A model generated the notes under the pieces. That model worked only from the letters and a program-made list of their open reading frames with translations, did not search any database and was not told the DNA's origin. A program made the translations under genes and the position numbers. A stretch of 64,000 nt of DNA from Pseudocercospora fijiensis CIRAD86 (Eukaryota; Ascomycota; Dothideomycetes; Mycosphaerellales; Mycosphaerellaceae), in assembly GCF_000340215.1 (NCBI RefSeq), contig NW_006921553.1, forward strand, positions 124,001-188,000. Direction: 5' to 3'. Each line of letters begins with the position of its first letter. Position 1 is the stretch's first letter. Of the stretch, positions 1 through 11,229 are shown one piece after another.

Positions 1-1149
1 TCTAGCTTCTTTAAGATTCTAAAGTACCTTTTCGATATACTCGTAGTACTCCGCTTTCGTTTTACTATAGATAAGATATCGTCTATCTAGATAGACTAAG
101 ACGAAGGCGTCTTAAGATCCCTTAAGCGTATCGTTAATATAGGCTTAGGACGTACTAAGCCCGTTATAGAGCCCGAACGGTAAAACTAGGTATTCGAAAA
201 GGCTATAACGAGTTCGGAAGGCCGTTAGCTATTCGTCTCCTTCTGTAATACGGATTGTAGGCCCCGGTAGTCTACGTAGAAGCGGAGACCTCTTCCGGAT
301 TTCTAGGCAAATATAACTAGTATAGCGGCTTTAGAGGAACTAGAACGAATAAAGCCTTTTTATAAGTTATCCTCTAAATACTTTCTTAGTATAAGGAGCT
401 CGTCTCGAGATATAGAGTAGAGAGGACCGTACGGCGGCGGCTTACTCTTAATCAGCTCGATTCTATAGTTAATATCCGGCCGGTACGGTAGTAGAATATT
501 AGCGTTCTTTTTCGAAAACTAGTAGGGTCGGTACTAATACTCTTTTAAGAGTTTCGTTTTTAGATCTATCGGTTCGTCGTTGAACTTTCGGATAGCTCTT
601 TCTATATCCTATATCGAAGTAGTAAAGATCTAAGTACTTTTATCGCAGATAAGACGCGAGAGAGCGTCGGCGCTAATAGCGAATACAGCACGATCTCGGG
701 AGGTTTCGGCAGCAGAACTAAATTCGCTAAAGTAGTACTCTATATAGTACTTACTCGTAAAGGATAGAGATTCCGAGGCCTAGTTAATAACCGGGTTATC
801 TTTTTTAAGCTAGAGGAGGCTAGGAATAATAGGGTACGTCTTCGGAAGTTTCGTAAGGAAAAATGTAGTGTGTTCGATAGATAGGCCGATAGTAATAGAT
901 AAGTAGTAGATCTAGGTTACCTTACTAGCGGCCGCGGTCGTACTATTAGATATCTCTAACTCCCGAGCGTACGTAAGGTCTTAGAATATTAAACCGAGCT
1001 CTCTCGTATAGTCGTACTCTATAAACAAGTATCTAATTACGCCGTTATTAATAAGAGGTATAGTTTTTAATCATTTCTTTTAATTTCCTATTAAGGTTTC
1101 TACTACAAAAGGCTAGCAAACTAACTCTTTCCCTATAGCGGAACTAGAG
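1..1149 (-). mobile_element. Ty3/Gypsy retrotransposon remnant (reverse transcriptase), RIP-mutated
   Basis: On the minus strand the sequence reads as a Gypsy polymerase with many TAG/TAA stops at expected Gln/Trp positions. Around 300-430 it reads SRDELLILRKYLEDNL followed by a KGFIR-like block and GRGLRFYVDYRGL, the standard start of a Gypsy RT palm. Near 60-110 it reads VYLD then LIYSKTKAEYYEYIEKVL, matching the catalytic YLDDILIYSKT motif with local damage at the second Asp. RT therefore runs right to left and the element is cut by the window start. No LTR was found. Protease or gag may lie in 800-1149 but were not recognised. CA and TG are nearly absent, so this is an inactivated copy. 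Confidence 0.75.
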
Positions 1150-2736
1150 TAGACTATTAAGCAGTTCGGTTTACGAACTATAAACTATATATAGTTTAAT
1201 TTCTTAGCGGCAAACTAGCTCCCTAGTTCCGGGTTAGTTTTTTTAAATTATATAGATTCCTAGTTAGAACTAGAGACTATATTAGGTTTACTATAAGTAT
1301 ACTCTTATTCGACTAGCGGCTACGACTGCTAGCTATACTAGAGACTATATTAGTCTTAACTATTCTACAGGCGAGTTTTAGTATTAATCTCTAATAGAAT
1401 ATTTCCTAGGGCTATAACAAGATATCGGTTATTTCTATCGATCTTATATATCTTAACGTCTTCGGATAGTAGATAAATCCGGAATACGGACTATTATAGC
1501 CGGTAGGAATATTAAGAGTATTATACACGTATTAAATAAGAGTAAAGAAGCTTAGCTAGATCAAATAAGGTAGGAATCTCCTAGCCTAGGGTTGCTATAG
1601 ATAATTATTTAACTGCTAGCTACTATTGCCGGCTATAATAGTAACTAGCTTACATTTACTACGCTCGCGGTTGCCTTAATAATAGCTATTTACGTTGCTA
1701 GGTCGTAGGTACCGTTATCGGCGCGTAGTTATATATTACTTAGCCGTAGTTACTTTTACTAGGATATAGTTACCGTAGATATGAAAGCTTACCTACAGAA
1801 CGTTATATTTCGGGCGATAATTAGGACTTTGCGATATTATTATACCTTTTAACTCCTTCTTCTTCCTCTATACCTATACCTATAAAAACTACTATACGCC
1901 CGGCCCCCCGGCTTCCTTAAAATAGTAAAAGAATAGCCTACCGTGCGCTAAATAGAAGATATAACTAAGGACTACGAGTTTGTTTTACCTAGGTACCTAT
2001 AAAAAAGTATAAGACTAAAGAGAAGTACTCTATAAAGAAGAATTCTATACGAGACCGCGAGATAAAGGAGAAAATAGATAAAGAGAAGAAATCGAAGAAT
2101 AAGAGAAGAAAGGCGCGAAACAAGGTATTTTATTAATAGCTATCGCCTATAGAAAAAAGTAAAAGTTAGAATAAGAAGATAACCTAAAAGAAGGCTTAGA
2201 GAAGGAAGGAATTATATCTAGTTTTCGAGCGTAACTTTCTACTAGTATAAGTTAATATAGCCGGTAGCTATAGCTAGTATTCTTTTCTTTAAAACGTTAG
2301 CTAATAGTATTTAGACCTATTACTACTGCCTCTATCGATACGATTAATAGTAACGGGAACAATTAGATAGCCGAGAACAATAATAATAGAGCTTAGAATA
2401 CCGTAAAAGAGCTTAATACTACAAATAAAGGGACTAAAAGAATAAGGAGATACTATACGTCGATCTAGTAATAGGTATAGTCTTAGGGCCTAACGCTATA
2501 GACGATAAGCGCTAGAGGAAGATAGATTATAGTTAAAGAGACGAGATACTAGTTAAGGGCTAAGGTATAAGTCCTACAGATCTAGAAAATTATCGTTAAA
2601 GCTACTAAGAAAAGCTAGGGAGGATTAGAATTAAGACTAGTCGTCTTTATATCCTCGATATAGAGTAGAAGTTTCTTTATCGGTATTAAAGGGAGACCTT
2701 TAGGTCTATAAAGGCAAGGTATATTACGATTAATAT
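1150..2736 (+). mobile_element. Left part of an older hAT copy (outer element), interrupted at 2737
   Basis: This block is a diverged copy of the left end of the inner hAT element (2737 onward). Both begin with a TAGAC...GTTCGG terminal sequence, then share TTTCTTAGCGGC, the GAACTAGAGACTATATTA block and the same lysine-rich ORF. It stops at 2736, where the inner element begins, and resumes at 12,309. The inner copy uninterrupted at 4170-4200 (GATTAATGCGATCGGGGCTAGG) shows the original join. It is more heavily RIP-mutated than the inner copy, as expected for the older insertion. The start at 1150 is set by the degenerate TIR; no target duplication can be paired because the right end is missing. 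Confidence 0.7.
2729..2736. repeat. 8-bp target site duplication, left copy (ATTAATAT)
   Basis: ATTAATAT directly precedes the TIR of the inner hAT element and is repeated exactly at 12,301-12,308. Eight base pairs is the standard hAT duplication length. Confidence 0.9.
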
Positions 2737-2756
2737 TAGACCCCGCAGTAGTTCGG
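2737..2756 (+). repeat. hAT left terminal inverted repeat
   Basis: TAGACCCCGCAGTAGTTCGG pairs with 12,281-12,300 at 19 of 20 positions. The single mismatch is a TG-to-TA change of RIP type. Confidence 0.88.
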
Positions 2757-3652
2757 TTTCCGAACTACTAAACGTATATAGTTTGGTTTCTTAGCGGCGA
2801 ACCAGCTCCCTAGTTCCGGTTTGGTTTTTTCGAACTATATAGATTCCTAGTTTGAACTAGAGACTATATTAGTTTTACTACAAGGACACTCTTATTCGAC
2901 TGCCGGCTACGATTGCCGGCTATAATAGTAACTCTGTTATATTTACTACGCTCTTTTGCCGTTGCTAGGGCGTAGTTGCCGTTACTAGGGCGTAGTTACT
3001 ATTGCTAGGGCGTAGTTTTGCTACAAGGACACTCTTATTCGACTGCCGGCTACGATTGCCGGCTATAATAGTTACTAGGTTGTATTTACTACGCTTTATT
3101 ACCGTTGCTAGGGCGTAGTTGCTGTTGCTAGGGCGTAGTTGCCGTTACTAGGGCGTAGTTGCTATTGCCGGGGCGTAGTTACCGTAGTTGCGAAAGCTTA
3201 CCTATATAACGTTACGTAGGCGGCAACAATTAGGGCTTCGCGACATTCTTACACTTTTAACTTCTTCCTCTATACCTATACCGACAACAACTACTATACG
3301 CTACGCCCCCGCCCCTTTCCCTTACAATAGTAAGAGAGAAGCGCGCCGCGCGCTAAACAGAAGATAGAACTAAAGACCGCGAGTTTGTTTTGCCTAAGCG
3401 TCTAACTAAAAAGCGTAAGACTAAAGAGGAGTACTCTACGAAGAAGAATTCCGTACGAGACCGCGAGAGAAAGGACAAGATAGATAAGGATAAAAGAGCT
3501 AAGGATAAGAGAAGAAAGGCGCGGAATAAGGCATTCTATCGATAGCTAGCGCCTATAGAAAAAAGTAAAGGTTAGAATAAGAAGACAACCTAAGAGAAGG
3601 CTAAGAGGAGGAAAGAATTGCGGCTAGTTTTCGAGCGTGAAGTTCTAGTAGC

Positions 3653-3759
3653 GTAAGTCAATCTAGCTAGCGGCCGTAGCTAGCAGCTATAGCCGGCAGC
3701 CGTAGCCGGCAGCTATAGCCGGTATATTTTTCTTTAACACGTTAACTAATAGCATTTAG
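3653..3759 (+). other. Intron 1 of ORF1, containing GCCGGC minisatellite
   Basis: Donor GTAAGT at 3653, branch-like GTTAACTAAT at 3741-3750 and acceptor TTTAG at 3759. The interior has four 13-bp units of TAGCCGGCAGCTA type. The same intron in the outer copy (about 2255-2313) keeps only about one unit. Confidence 0.7.
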
Positions 3760-4240
3760 ACCTATAGCCGCTACCTCTATCGATACGACCGATAATAACG
3801 GAGATATTCAGATAGCCGAGAACAATAATACTAGAGTTTAGGATACCGCGACAGAGCTTAATACTACGAATAAAGGAACTAAAAAAAGCGAGGAGATACT
3901 ATACGTCGATCTAGTAACAGGTACAGTCTTAGGGCCTAACGCTATAGACGATAAGCGCTAGGAGTAGATCGAGTATAGTTAAAGAGACGAGATACTAGTA
4001 AAGGGCTAAGGCATAAGTCCTATCAATCTAGAAAATTATAGTTAAAGCTACTACGAAAAGCTAGCAAGGATTAGAATCGAGACTAGTCGTCTTTATATCC
4101 TCGATATAGAGTAGAAGTTTCTTTATTAGTATTAGAGCGAAGCCTTTGCGTCTATAAAGGCAAAGTAGCTTGCGATTAATGCGATCGGGGCTAGGTATCT
4201 AGGGACGGTAGAAGTATTACTATAGGAGGAAGGGGTACAG

Positions 4241-4306
4241 GTAATTATTCTATACTCGGTATATGTAGCCGGCGTTCGTAGCCGGCAGATACTAACAGTT
4301 AAATAG
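4241..4306 (+). other. Intron 2 of ORF1, containing GCCGGC units
   Basis: Donor GTAATT follows CAG at 4240, branch ACTAAC is at 4291-4296 and acceptor TAG ends at 4306 (66 bp). TAGCCGGC occurs twice inside. The equivalent intron in the outer copy lies around 12,370-12,440 and has three units. Confidence 0.75.
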
Positions 4307-5635
4307 AAAGCGTTTCTCGAAGGTAGAGTGCTACTACTATATAAAATCTTTACTAAGGCAAAGAGGGCTTGTATCCGGAATCTAAGCTACTAGTAGGATA
4401 GGTTAGCGTTAGAATTCTCTAAATCTCTATATAAGCCTCCGAAGGATTACCTATTTTAGCGATACGGCTTTATCTCGACTACTCCGTAGGTACCCGAAGA
4501 AGCTCGAGCGCTCTTTAAGGTCTTTACTAAGAAGTAGAAGGAGTTCGAGGATTAGGATTGGTTAATAGAGCTATTAGTTAGTCTTAGGTTTCGTAGTTAG
4601 ACTCGGCCTAAGCATTTGCTTATCGAGTGTCTTATACCGAAAGAGGATAGATTAAGACTAAAAACGAGCTTAGATTCGTTAGGTATAGTAGCTCGGTTTC
4701 GTTAGTAGGAGAGAGCCGCCGTATAGAAGGCAAAATTCAGGTAGTTAGGGTAGCTAGGAAAGAAATTCTAGTAGTTAGGCTAGCTAGGGTAGCTAGGAAA
4801 AAAAATCTAGTAGTTAGGTGGCTAGGAAACAAAAAAAAAGGTAGCTAGCTATTTACTGCCTAGCTGTTCCTAACGATACGATGCTATAAAAGAAAGGGTG
4901 TTTCTCTATAGCTACTAGTACACATCTACTACTCCTAAGTCCTTACCTTACCCTACGAAACCTTAAAACATACCGACCGACATTGTATATATACTAGGCG
5001 CTACACTAGGAAGGGTAACAACGAGACGATAGTCGAAACAGTCTAGTATACGAGCGAGATTACGACAACGTCGAGAGGAGGTCGTATACTTACCTTCGAG
5101 CCTATCGAGTCCTAGACTACGATTAGGGCTAGATTCATCCTCTCCGAATCCTAGTAGTAGGAATTTATTATAGGGTACTACTACCTAGTCCTTACCTTTA
5201 CGGAGTCTAAGTAGAAGGTTGTTCGGAGATATAAGAACATCGAGTATTAACCCGGAAATCTTCGAAAAGGCTAGCTAGGCGTATCTTTAGAAACCCGAGT
5301 ATATAGAGCAGTTTAATTAATAGGTCTATAAGATATAGTTCCCTTTATACTTACGTTCGAAGGAGTATAAACTCCGGAAGTACTCGATGCGATAGGGGAG
5401 TAAGAAGCGAACGGACACATTCTAGAAGTTCTTTATAGAGGGGGCATTGCACCGTTATACGACTTCTCGACTTAAAGGTTAACTAGTAATTGTCTATAAC
5501 TTCTACGGTTTAATCTTAAAATACCCGAAACTAGGGGATAGGAACTTATCGCCTACGAACTATCTCTATTCTAAACGGTATCGGGAATCTTAAGGAGAGA
5601 GGAGAGTTAATATAGATACAGCGTTCTAGAAAGAG

Positions 5636-5735
5636 GTATGTCTTCTAAAATGCCGGCTATAGCTGCCGGCTACAGCTGCCGGCTACAGATTCCGGCTACC
5701 TAAATTAACCGTAGAGATCTAGCTAATTATTATAG
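5636..5735 (+). other. Transposase intron with tandem GCCGGCTACAGCT units
   Basis: Donor GTATGT at 5636, branch CTAAT at 5723-5727 and acceptor ATAG at 5735 (100 bp). It carries four 13-bp units. The homologous intron in the outer copy (13,742-13,816, 75 bp) has one clear unit, so the intron differs by about two units between copies. Confidence 0.75.
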
Positions 5736-6669
5736 GCTACGCTTAAGGAAGCTCTAGGATTAAAGGCTACCGATTTCTCCCCCGAAGACTTTAAGCAACT
5801 AGCAAACGAAATGCTAGCTACAAACGGTCTTCCGGAAGACTTCTACGAAAGAGAGTCTATATAGAAGATATACCTATATCTTATAAACTACCCTCCCCCA
5901 TTTCTCGGCGCGATAACCTAGCGTGTTATATTCGAAAAGAACAAAGAGGCTACGTTAAACGACATTCGGGAGATCCTCCGTAATACTCGCCGAGTAGCTA
6001 TTACTATCGATAGCTAGTTAAGCCGGACTATAAGAGCCTCCTTCCTCTCGATTATGCTATACTTTATTAATTCGGATTAGAAACTCTAGGAACTTATAAT
6101 CGGATTCCCTGAAATTCTAGGTTCCTATACTAGTAAGGATATAGCGAAGCTTGTCTATACGGCAATAGATAGGGTTAGCGTAATAACGAAACTAATCTCA
6201 ATTACTGCGGACAACGCTAGTAATAATCGAACATTGTATAAGGCGTTATATATACAATTCACTCGTATATGTCTTTAAAATTACTAATTATATCGATAGG
6301 GTCGAGTACGTAGAGGAGATTACAAGGTCTACAATCTAGCTTAATCTTCTAAATGTTAAGCTCGCTACGATTCCGGATACGCACGACAATACGTATAATA
6401 ATAACGATAAAGAGGAGCCTATTAATAGCCCTAGCCCTATTAAATTGGAGCCGACGTCGTTGCTAGTTATATCCCTATAGAAGTTTCCCTACCTCGCTTA
6501 TATAGTTTAAATCGCGATCCGAGCCCTCTTTAAGACGCTTAAAATTGCACTATTAAACGACGACTAATAGAAGATCCTAGATAAGGATAAAGCAAAGTCG
6601 AAAGTCGAGAAACTTATTATAGCAATAAGACGGGATAAGGTAGAGAGCCTCGCTCTCGTTTTGTATAAG

Positions 6670-6738
6670 GTATAACTTTTGTCCGTAGCCGGTACCTATA
6701 GCCGGTAACCTAGTATAGTTCTAACTCTTTTTCTCTAG
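6670..6738 (+). other. Transposase intron with two TAGCCGGTA units
   Basis: Coding sequence ending LALVLYK is followed by GTATAAC at 6670. CTAAC lies at 6721-6725 and the acceptor CTCTAG ends at 6738 (69 bp). Two copies of TAGCCGGTA lie inside. Confidence 0.7.
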
Positions 6739-8397
6739 CTTCGTCGTCTAGCAATATATACGAACTCGAGCTTATAGAGATATAACCGATTCGAGGCTAT
6801 TTAAAAGAACCTAATCGAGCGCCCTAAAACCGATGCCTAGAATATCGCATAGAATAAGCGATAGCAAAAGCGGCCTCCTTAGCGCCTACTCTGTTTTACC
6901 TAAGACGTTAAGACCCGGTTCGATTCGACTTTCTATATAGTTACGAGGGGATATACTTTACGTACCGCTCTCGAGATCTATTAGAGTTCCGAGGGTATTA
7001 AGTAGCTCGGCCTTACCGCCGCCGAATAGCGCTAAGCAGAGTATCTCGTCGATATTAGTAAGTATTACGCGAAGGTTACTGCTACGATTAGAAGAACCCG
7101 AGGACCGACGATCTACCTTGTCTTTACGTACTATAACTAGCTCTTTAACGAGCTCGAGGAAACCGTAGCTAAGCTAGCTAAGAAGAGCGTTCCCTAGAAA
7201 GTAGCTATAACGAAAGCTATAGACACCTCCTATACTAAGTTATATAAATATTACAGTGCTACCTTTAACTCGTTCGGGGATATCTATAGCGTTGCGTACT
7301 TGCTTAACCCGGTAGAAAAGGATATATACTAGTAGAGGCCGGAATAGAAGGCGGACGAGGTATAGCCGAAGTATTACTAGACTATTCTAGAAAAGATATT
7401 CTACGAGCGTCGGAAAGAAACTAGTCTAAATGCAGCTCCTACAAAGAAAAAGAAGGTTTAGAAGGCTCCGATATTGTACCTGTTTCGTAGGTAGGAAGTA
7501 GAGGCAGAAGAGGAAGCAACTACTAAAGTAAATAAAGAAGAGTTCGATCTCTATCGGCGCGCGAGTAAGTATAAACCCGTAGGCTCGGAAAGAGGGCTAA
7601 TAATCTCTAGATCTTACCGGTCTTCTAGACGAATTCGGAGACGATATTCTCGCTATATAGCAGCGGTTAGAGCCTAAGTTTCTAACGATAGCGTCGGTCG
7701 CTCGGGACGTCCTCGCTATCCCGAGCGTAGGTATAGGCTATAAGAGGTCTTTTAGTATCGCTCGTTACTAGGGCCGCTTTAATCGAATATACTCGCCTAC
7801 TACCTTCGAATCTATTATAGTATTCCGATACTATCTCCTCTACTAGAATCGCTAAGGTAGGTTACTAAAGATTATACTAAAGGAGTTGATCGAGGAATTA
7901 GAAAACCTTAAGATCGAAGAAACCTAGGAGCGCGAAGAGAATGCGAAATTTAGTCTAAGCGAAACCCTAATTAGCGATAACGAAGAGGAGGAGGGCGGAG
8001 GTAGAAGGCGATACCGGGTCGAGAAGCGGAAACGTATATAGGCTTAGAGTAGCTTTAAGGAGACGAAGCGTTTACGTATAAGGTAATATAGCCGGCGTAT
8101 ATAGCCGGTATATATCCGAAATATGTTTCGAATTCCTAGGACCTAAACAGACTAGTTGCTATAGCAACCGACCCCGCTTACCTACGGACTATTTCTAATT
8201 CTCTATTCGCTCTTCCTCTCCTTCTTCCCTTTCCCTATATTCTTAAAGACAAATATACCTTAAGGATTCGGCTCTTCGGGCCTTCCTAAGCCGGCTACCT
8301 CCCCTTCCTTAAGCTACTATCCTTTATTCGAATCTAACGATAACCTAATAAGGCGGTTTAATAGAAGACTATTTGTTCTAGAAGGCAAGAAGCATTA

Positions 8398-9900
8398 ATG
8401 TCTCCTTACGATTATATACTTATTAATTTTCTAGGTCCTACCGATATGCCCTTATCGCCTAAACGCGTAGATAAATATCTTTAGAGGCTAAAGGGCAAGG
8501 GTAAAGCAAGCTAAGTATAGGGAGACCGTAGCGAGAACGAGATATCGGAAGAGTAAGGCTCTCCGTAGTATATACGAAGGAAGGGGGTTCCTCGGAAAAC
8601 AGTACCGAAAAACGAGAAGGCTATAGATAGATAGGAGAAGGCTAAAAAGAGTAGACGGACGAAGACTATCGCGAAGAAAAGTTATCTTTCTATTAAAAGA
8701 AAGGGAACAAGGTAGGACTCGACGACAAAGAAGCGGCGCTTTAAACTAGGTACTATTGCCCTTCGCTAGATCCGGCTTTTCTAAAATAAAAGAGGGACCG
8801 AGCTTTTAATCCCTAAGACTCCCTTCTAGCGACTCGTCCGAGAAATTACATTAGATTTTCGGTCTAGTATACGATTTACGGCTAAGGCGATTAGTACTTT
8901 TTAGGAAGCTACGGAGGTATTTCTCGTAACCGAGCTTAAGCTTTTAAACCTCCTTACTATCTATACGAAGCGGGTTACTCTTTAAAATAAAGATATATAG
9001 CTTCTAGCTAAAATTCGGCGTCGGTTTATAGCGGATTAGTTGGAAATTGTATTTAGTCGTTAGATTAACCTAGGAGGAGGCCTATTTTCGCATCCTTTTA
9101 CCGGCTATAGGTGCCGGCTACATTTCTAATTTTATCTCCGCGCCGTCCCTAAATCTAAGGTACGAAGTAGAAACCTAGCGCTCTATATTCACCCGGCTAT
9201 TATAGAGACGAGCTACATTCAGATTAGTTTCTTCGCATATCGCGACCTAGCGGGTAGTAAGCGAAAGGGCGATAGAACGTTTATAATACGTCTCTATTTA
9301 GACCTAAAACACAAAGGTCCTAAGGAGCCCTAGTATCCTAACTATAAGGAGATTCTTTAGTATTAGTACTTTAATCCTCTGTACTACGAGGCAGATAGCA
9401 AGCCTACGAGAGAGAAACTTTAACGAGAAATTCTCTATAATGCGTAGCGCTATTGTATAGCTATAGATACGTACTAAGTCCGGCAACTCGAAGAAGAATT
9501 AAGATAGCGTATTAGCGACCGAGGAAGAGATCGATAGTATACTAGTAGAGTCGAGGTCTTATAAGCGAAGCATAAGATAATATAGGCTCTTAGTCGTATA
9601 GAGTAACGTACTATATAAATAACTAGGCGTACTACTCTTATTCACTTACGACCTATATCCTAGGATACTCTTCTCGTACTTTTTATACTCTTTTCTAATA
9701 CCTCACCTATAAGCGCTCCGCGACAACCGAGTAAATATAAGCTATAGGGTTTCCGCTCGGTACCTTAGCCTCCGAGATAGGGCGGAGTTAAATTTAGAGC
9801 GATAGCCGGCACTCGTAGCCGGCATATAGAGACGGTAGTAGGCCTTTTCCTACTAAATAACTAGCTTGTTTAGTATAGCCTACCTAATATTTCTTATATT
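8398..9900 (+). pseudogene. Histone H3-like protein 1 with long C-terminal extension (RIP-mutated)
   Basis: One frame runs from ATG at 8398 (MSPYDYILINFLGPTD) to about 9900 with only TAG/TAA stops. A basic, H3-tail-like region (RRKGVPRKTVPKNEKA, KKSRRTKTIAKKSY) is followed at 8734-9024 (residues about 113-209) by an H3 histone fold. It reads KKRRFKLGTIALR, TELLIPKTPF*RLVREI at 8800-8847 (the H3 signature PFQRLVREI with Gln turned to stop), then LLTIYTKRVTL and NKDI*LLAKIR, matching HAKRVTI and KDIQLARRIR. The frame continues about 290 codons past the fold (LYLDLKHKGPKEP, FNPLYYEADSKPTREKL, CIAIDTY), which normal H3 lacks. That extension is unrecognised and may include an undetected intron near 9090-9140 where GCCGGC units occur. 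It lies inside the hAT, about 360 bp after the transposase. Confidence 0.72.
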
Positions 9901-10071
9901 TACTAGCAATAGGCCTAGGTTACTTATAAGATTACTATAGCTAGTAAAGGCATTACTAAAGAATATCTATACTATAGTAAGATACTATTATTACGCCGGC
10001 TATTTATTAAAAGGAGGCTTTCGCCTATTACTATACCGGCTATATATACCGGCTATATTTCAAAGTCTCCC

Positions 10072-10126
10072 GTACCTGCCTTTTTTAGCCGTGCCTGCCT
10101 TTTTTAGCCGTGCCTGCCTTCTTTCC
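10072..10126 (+). repeat. 19-bp tandem repeat (GTGCCTGCCTTTTTTAGCC)
   Basis: Nearly three consecutive copies lie in the spacer before the second H3-like gene, next to two ACCGGCTATATAT units at 10,034-10,057. The role is unknown. The spacer also holds a 72-codon minus-strand frame (10,085-10,303), which I treat as chance. Confidence 0.6.
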
Positions 10127-10331
10127 TTGCTCTAACGTTACTATAATGTAGGCTTGCGCGAAGCTTACTCTATTGCCTAGCGACACCGCGACATTACCGC
10201 TATATTCAACCTTCGTATCGATACCTATACCTCTACGCTCTATATCTACTACCTCCGTAATACCCTCGCTCCGCGCGCGCCTTCGTATACCTTCGTAACG
10301 CACTTTTTTCCTTAATTCGACGACTTTTACA

Positions 10332-11004
10332 ATAGCGAGTCTACTTAACTAAGTTACGACGCCTCGCAAGAAGGGACCTAGTACTTCTACGGGTCGCAAC
10401 AAGACCGGAAATAGTAGAACGAGCACAGTACATTAACGTAAGAGGGCTACTACTGCTGCCGCTAGCTCCGGTACTAGAAAGGGCGTCGCGAGTAAGGCTC
10501 CGCGTAAGATAACGGCGGGCAAGGCTCTACGTAAGACGACAACTAGCGCTTCTACTACTAGTAGCAATCGTACGAAGCGTCGATAGCGCCTAGGAAGTAA
10601 GTCCTATTTATAGCCGGTAGCGTAGCCGGCAGCGTAGCCGGTAGCGTAGCCGGCATTCTTACTGTCTTTTTACTAATCCTTCTTTAGCCGTAGCCCTCCG
10701 TAAGATTCGGTAGTATTAGAAGAGTTCTTAGCTCCTAATCCGCAAAACTCCTTTCTAACGACTTGTTCGCGAAATTGCCTAGGATTATAGAACGGACCTT
10801 CGCTTCTAAGCCTCCGCGATAGGCGCCCTTTAAGAGGCTATAGAAGCCTACCTAGTTCGTATCTTCGAATATATATTTCTCTTCTACCTCTTTTCGGACT
10901 ATACTAATACTATTTTAGCGGTTAACCTTATAGCTATCTACGCGAAGCGTATAACGATTATAGATAAGGATTTTAAAGCACTCGATCAGATTCTGAAAGG
11001 CTAG
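10332..11004 (+). pseudogene. Histone H3-like protein 2 (RIP-mutated, two introns)
   Basis: Exon 1 (from about 10,332, an ATA that would be a RIP-changed ATG) encodes a basic tail: TPRKKGPSTSTGRNK, then GVASKAPRKITAGKALRKTT and NRTKRR. It ends in the codons for PG(T), where canonical H3 has PGTVALR. After intron 10,597-10,687 exon 2 reads VALRKIR, SS*LLIRKTPF*RLVREIA, YRTDLRF*ASAIGAL and EAIEAYLVRIFE. A second intron (about 10,870-10,918, donor damaged, branch TACTAAT, acceptor TTTTAG) precedes VNLIAIYAKRITII and DKDFKALDQILKG then TAG at 11,002. Stops fall at conserved Gln positions. It is much closer to canonical H3 than H3-like 1, yet the codons of PFQRLVREI differ between the two, so they are old paralogs. 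The final TAG could itself be a RIP stop. Confidence 0.78.
10597..10687 (+). other. Intron of H3-like gene 2, filled with TAGCCGGTAGCG repeats
   Basis: Donor GTAAGTCC at 10,597, branch TACTAAT at 10,671-10,677 and acceptor CTTTAG at 10,687 (91 bp). Joining the exons gives the H3 consensus PGTVALR, which independently confirms the intron. Four 12-bp units of TAGCCGGYAGCG occupy 10,611-10,655. Confidence 0.8.
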
Positions 11005-11229
11005 AATGTCTACATTCGAGACGGTGCTAGGTAGGATGGATGTTCTAGTAGAAAGGATGTTCGTAGTATTATCTATAAGCTTTTCTATATACGAAATAAG
11101 CCGCTGTTATACGGCGCTACATACCGCGCTCTAAATACTCTCTAAGCATATATATATAGTATAGTATACTTTATTAGCCGTACGGAATAGAAGTCTCCCA
11201 AAATCCCGTTAGTACTAAGGAGTAAAAAG

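Larger units (their letters stand above)
3300..4740 (+). pseudogene. hAT-borne ORF1, lysine-rich protein of unknown function (RIP-mutated)
   Basis: Three exon-like blocks read on the plus strand with only TAG/TAA interruptions. The first is very basic (LPKRLTKKRKTKEEY, then a KDKIDKDKRAKDKRRKAR stretch). The second reads EEILYVDLVTGTVLGPNAID and continues to about 4240. The third reads LLLYKIFTKAKRA and ends near 4730 with RLRLKTSLDSLGIVARF. Introns at 3653-3759 and 4241-4306 separate them. The outer hAT copy has the same ORF (about 1930-2728 and 12,309-12,890), so it is part of the element and not a later insert. I do not recognise the family. It may be an accessory DNA-binding protein, which is inference from charge only. 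4735-4855 holds short repeats of GTAGTTAGGGTAGCTAGG type at its end. Confidence 0.6.
4960..8030 (+). pseudogene. hAT-family transposase, RIP-inactivated
   Basis: Plus-strand exons about 4960-5635, 5736-6669 and 6739-8030 read as a hAT transposase. Around 6000-6070 the sequence reads SRTIRASFLSIMLYFI, the hAT catalytic-core opening. Near 6110-6245 it reads DIAKLVYTAIDRV and ADNASNNRTL, the diagnostic D-N-A-x-N-N block. Near 7270-7450 it reads YSVAYLLNPVEKD and ERRKETSLNAAPTKKKK. At about 7680-7860 it reads RDVLAIPSVGIGYKRSFSIA and SPTTFESIIVFRYYLL, the C-terminal hAT dimerisation domain. The tail is acidic (SDNEEEE). Stops are TAG/TAA at Gln/Trp positions. The N-terminal zinc finger was not resolved and the start is approximate. 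Confidence 0.85.

Noticed and set aside
8398..11004. H3-like genes as host histone genes captured by chance flanking
   Set aside because: They lie inside exact TIR/TSD limits, share the element's intron minisatellite, and have diverged non-canonical tails and folds. Capture long ago remains possible, but they now belong to the element.
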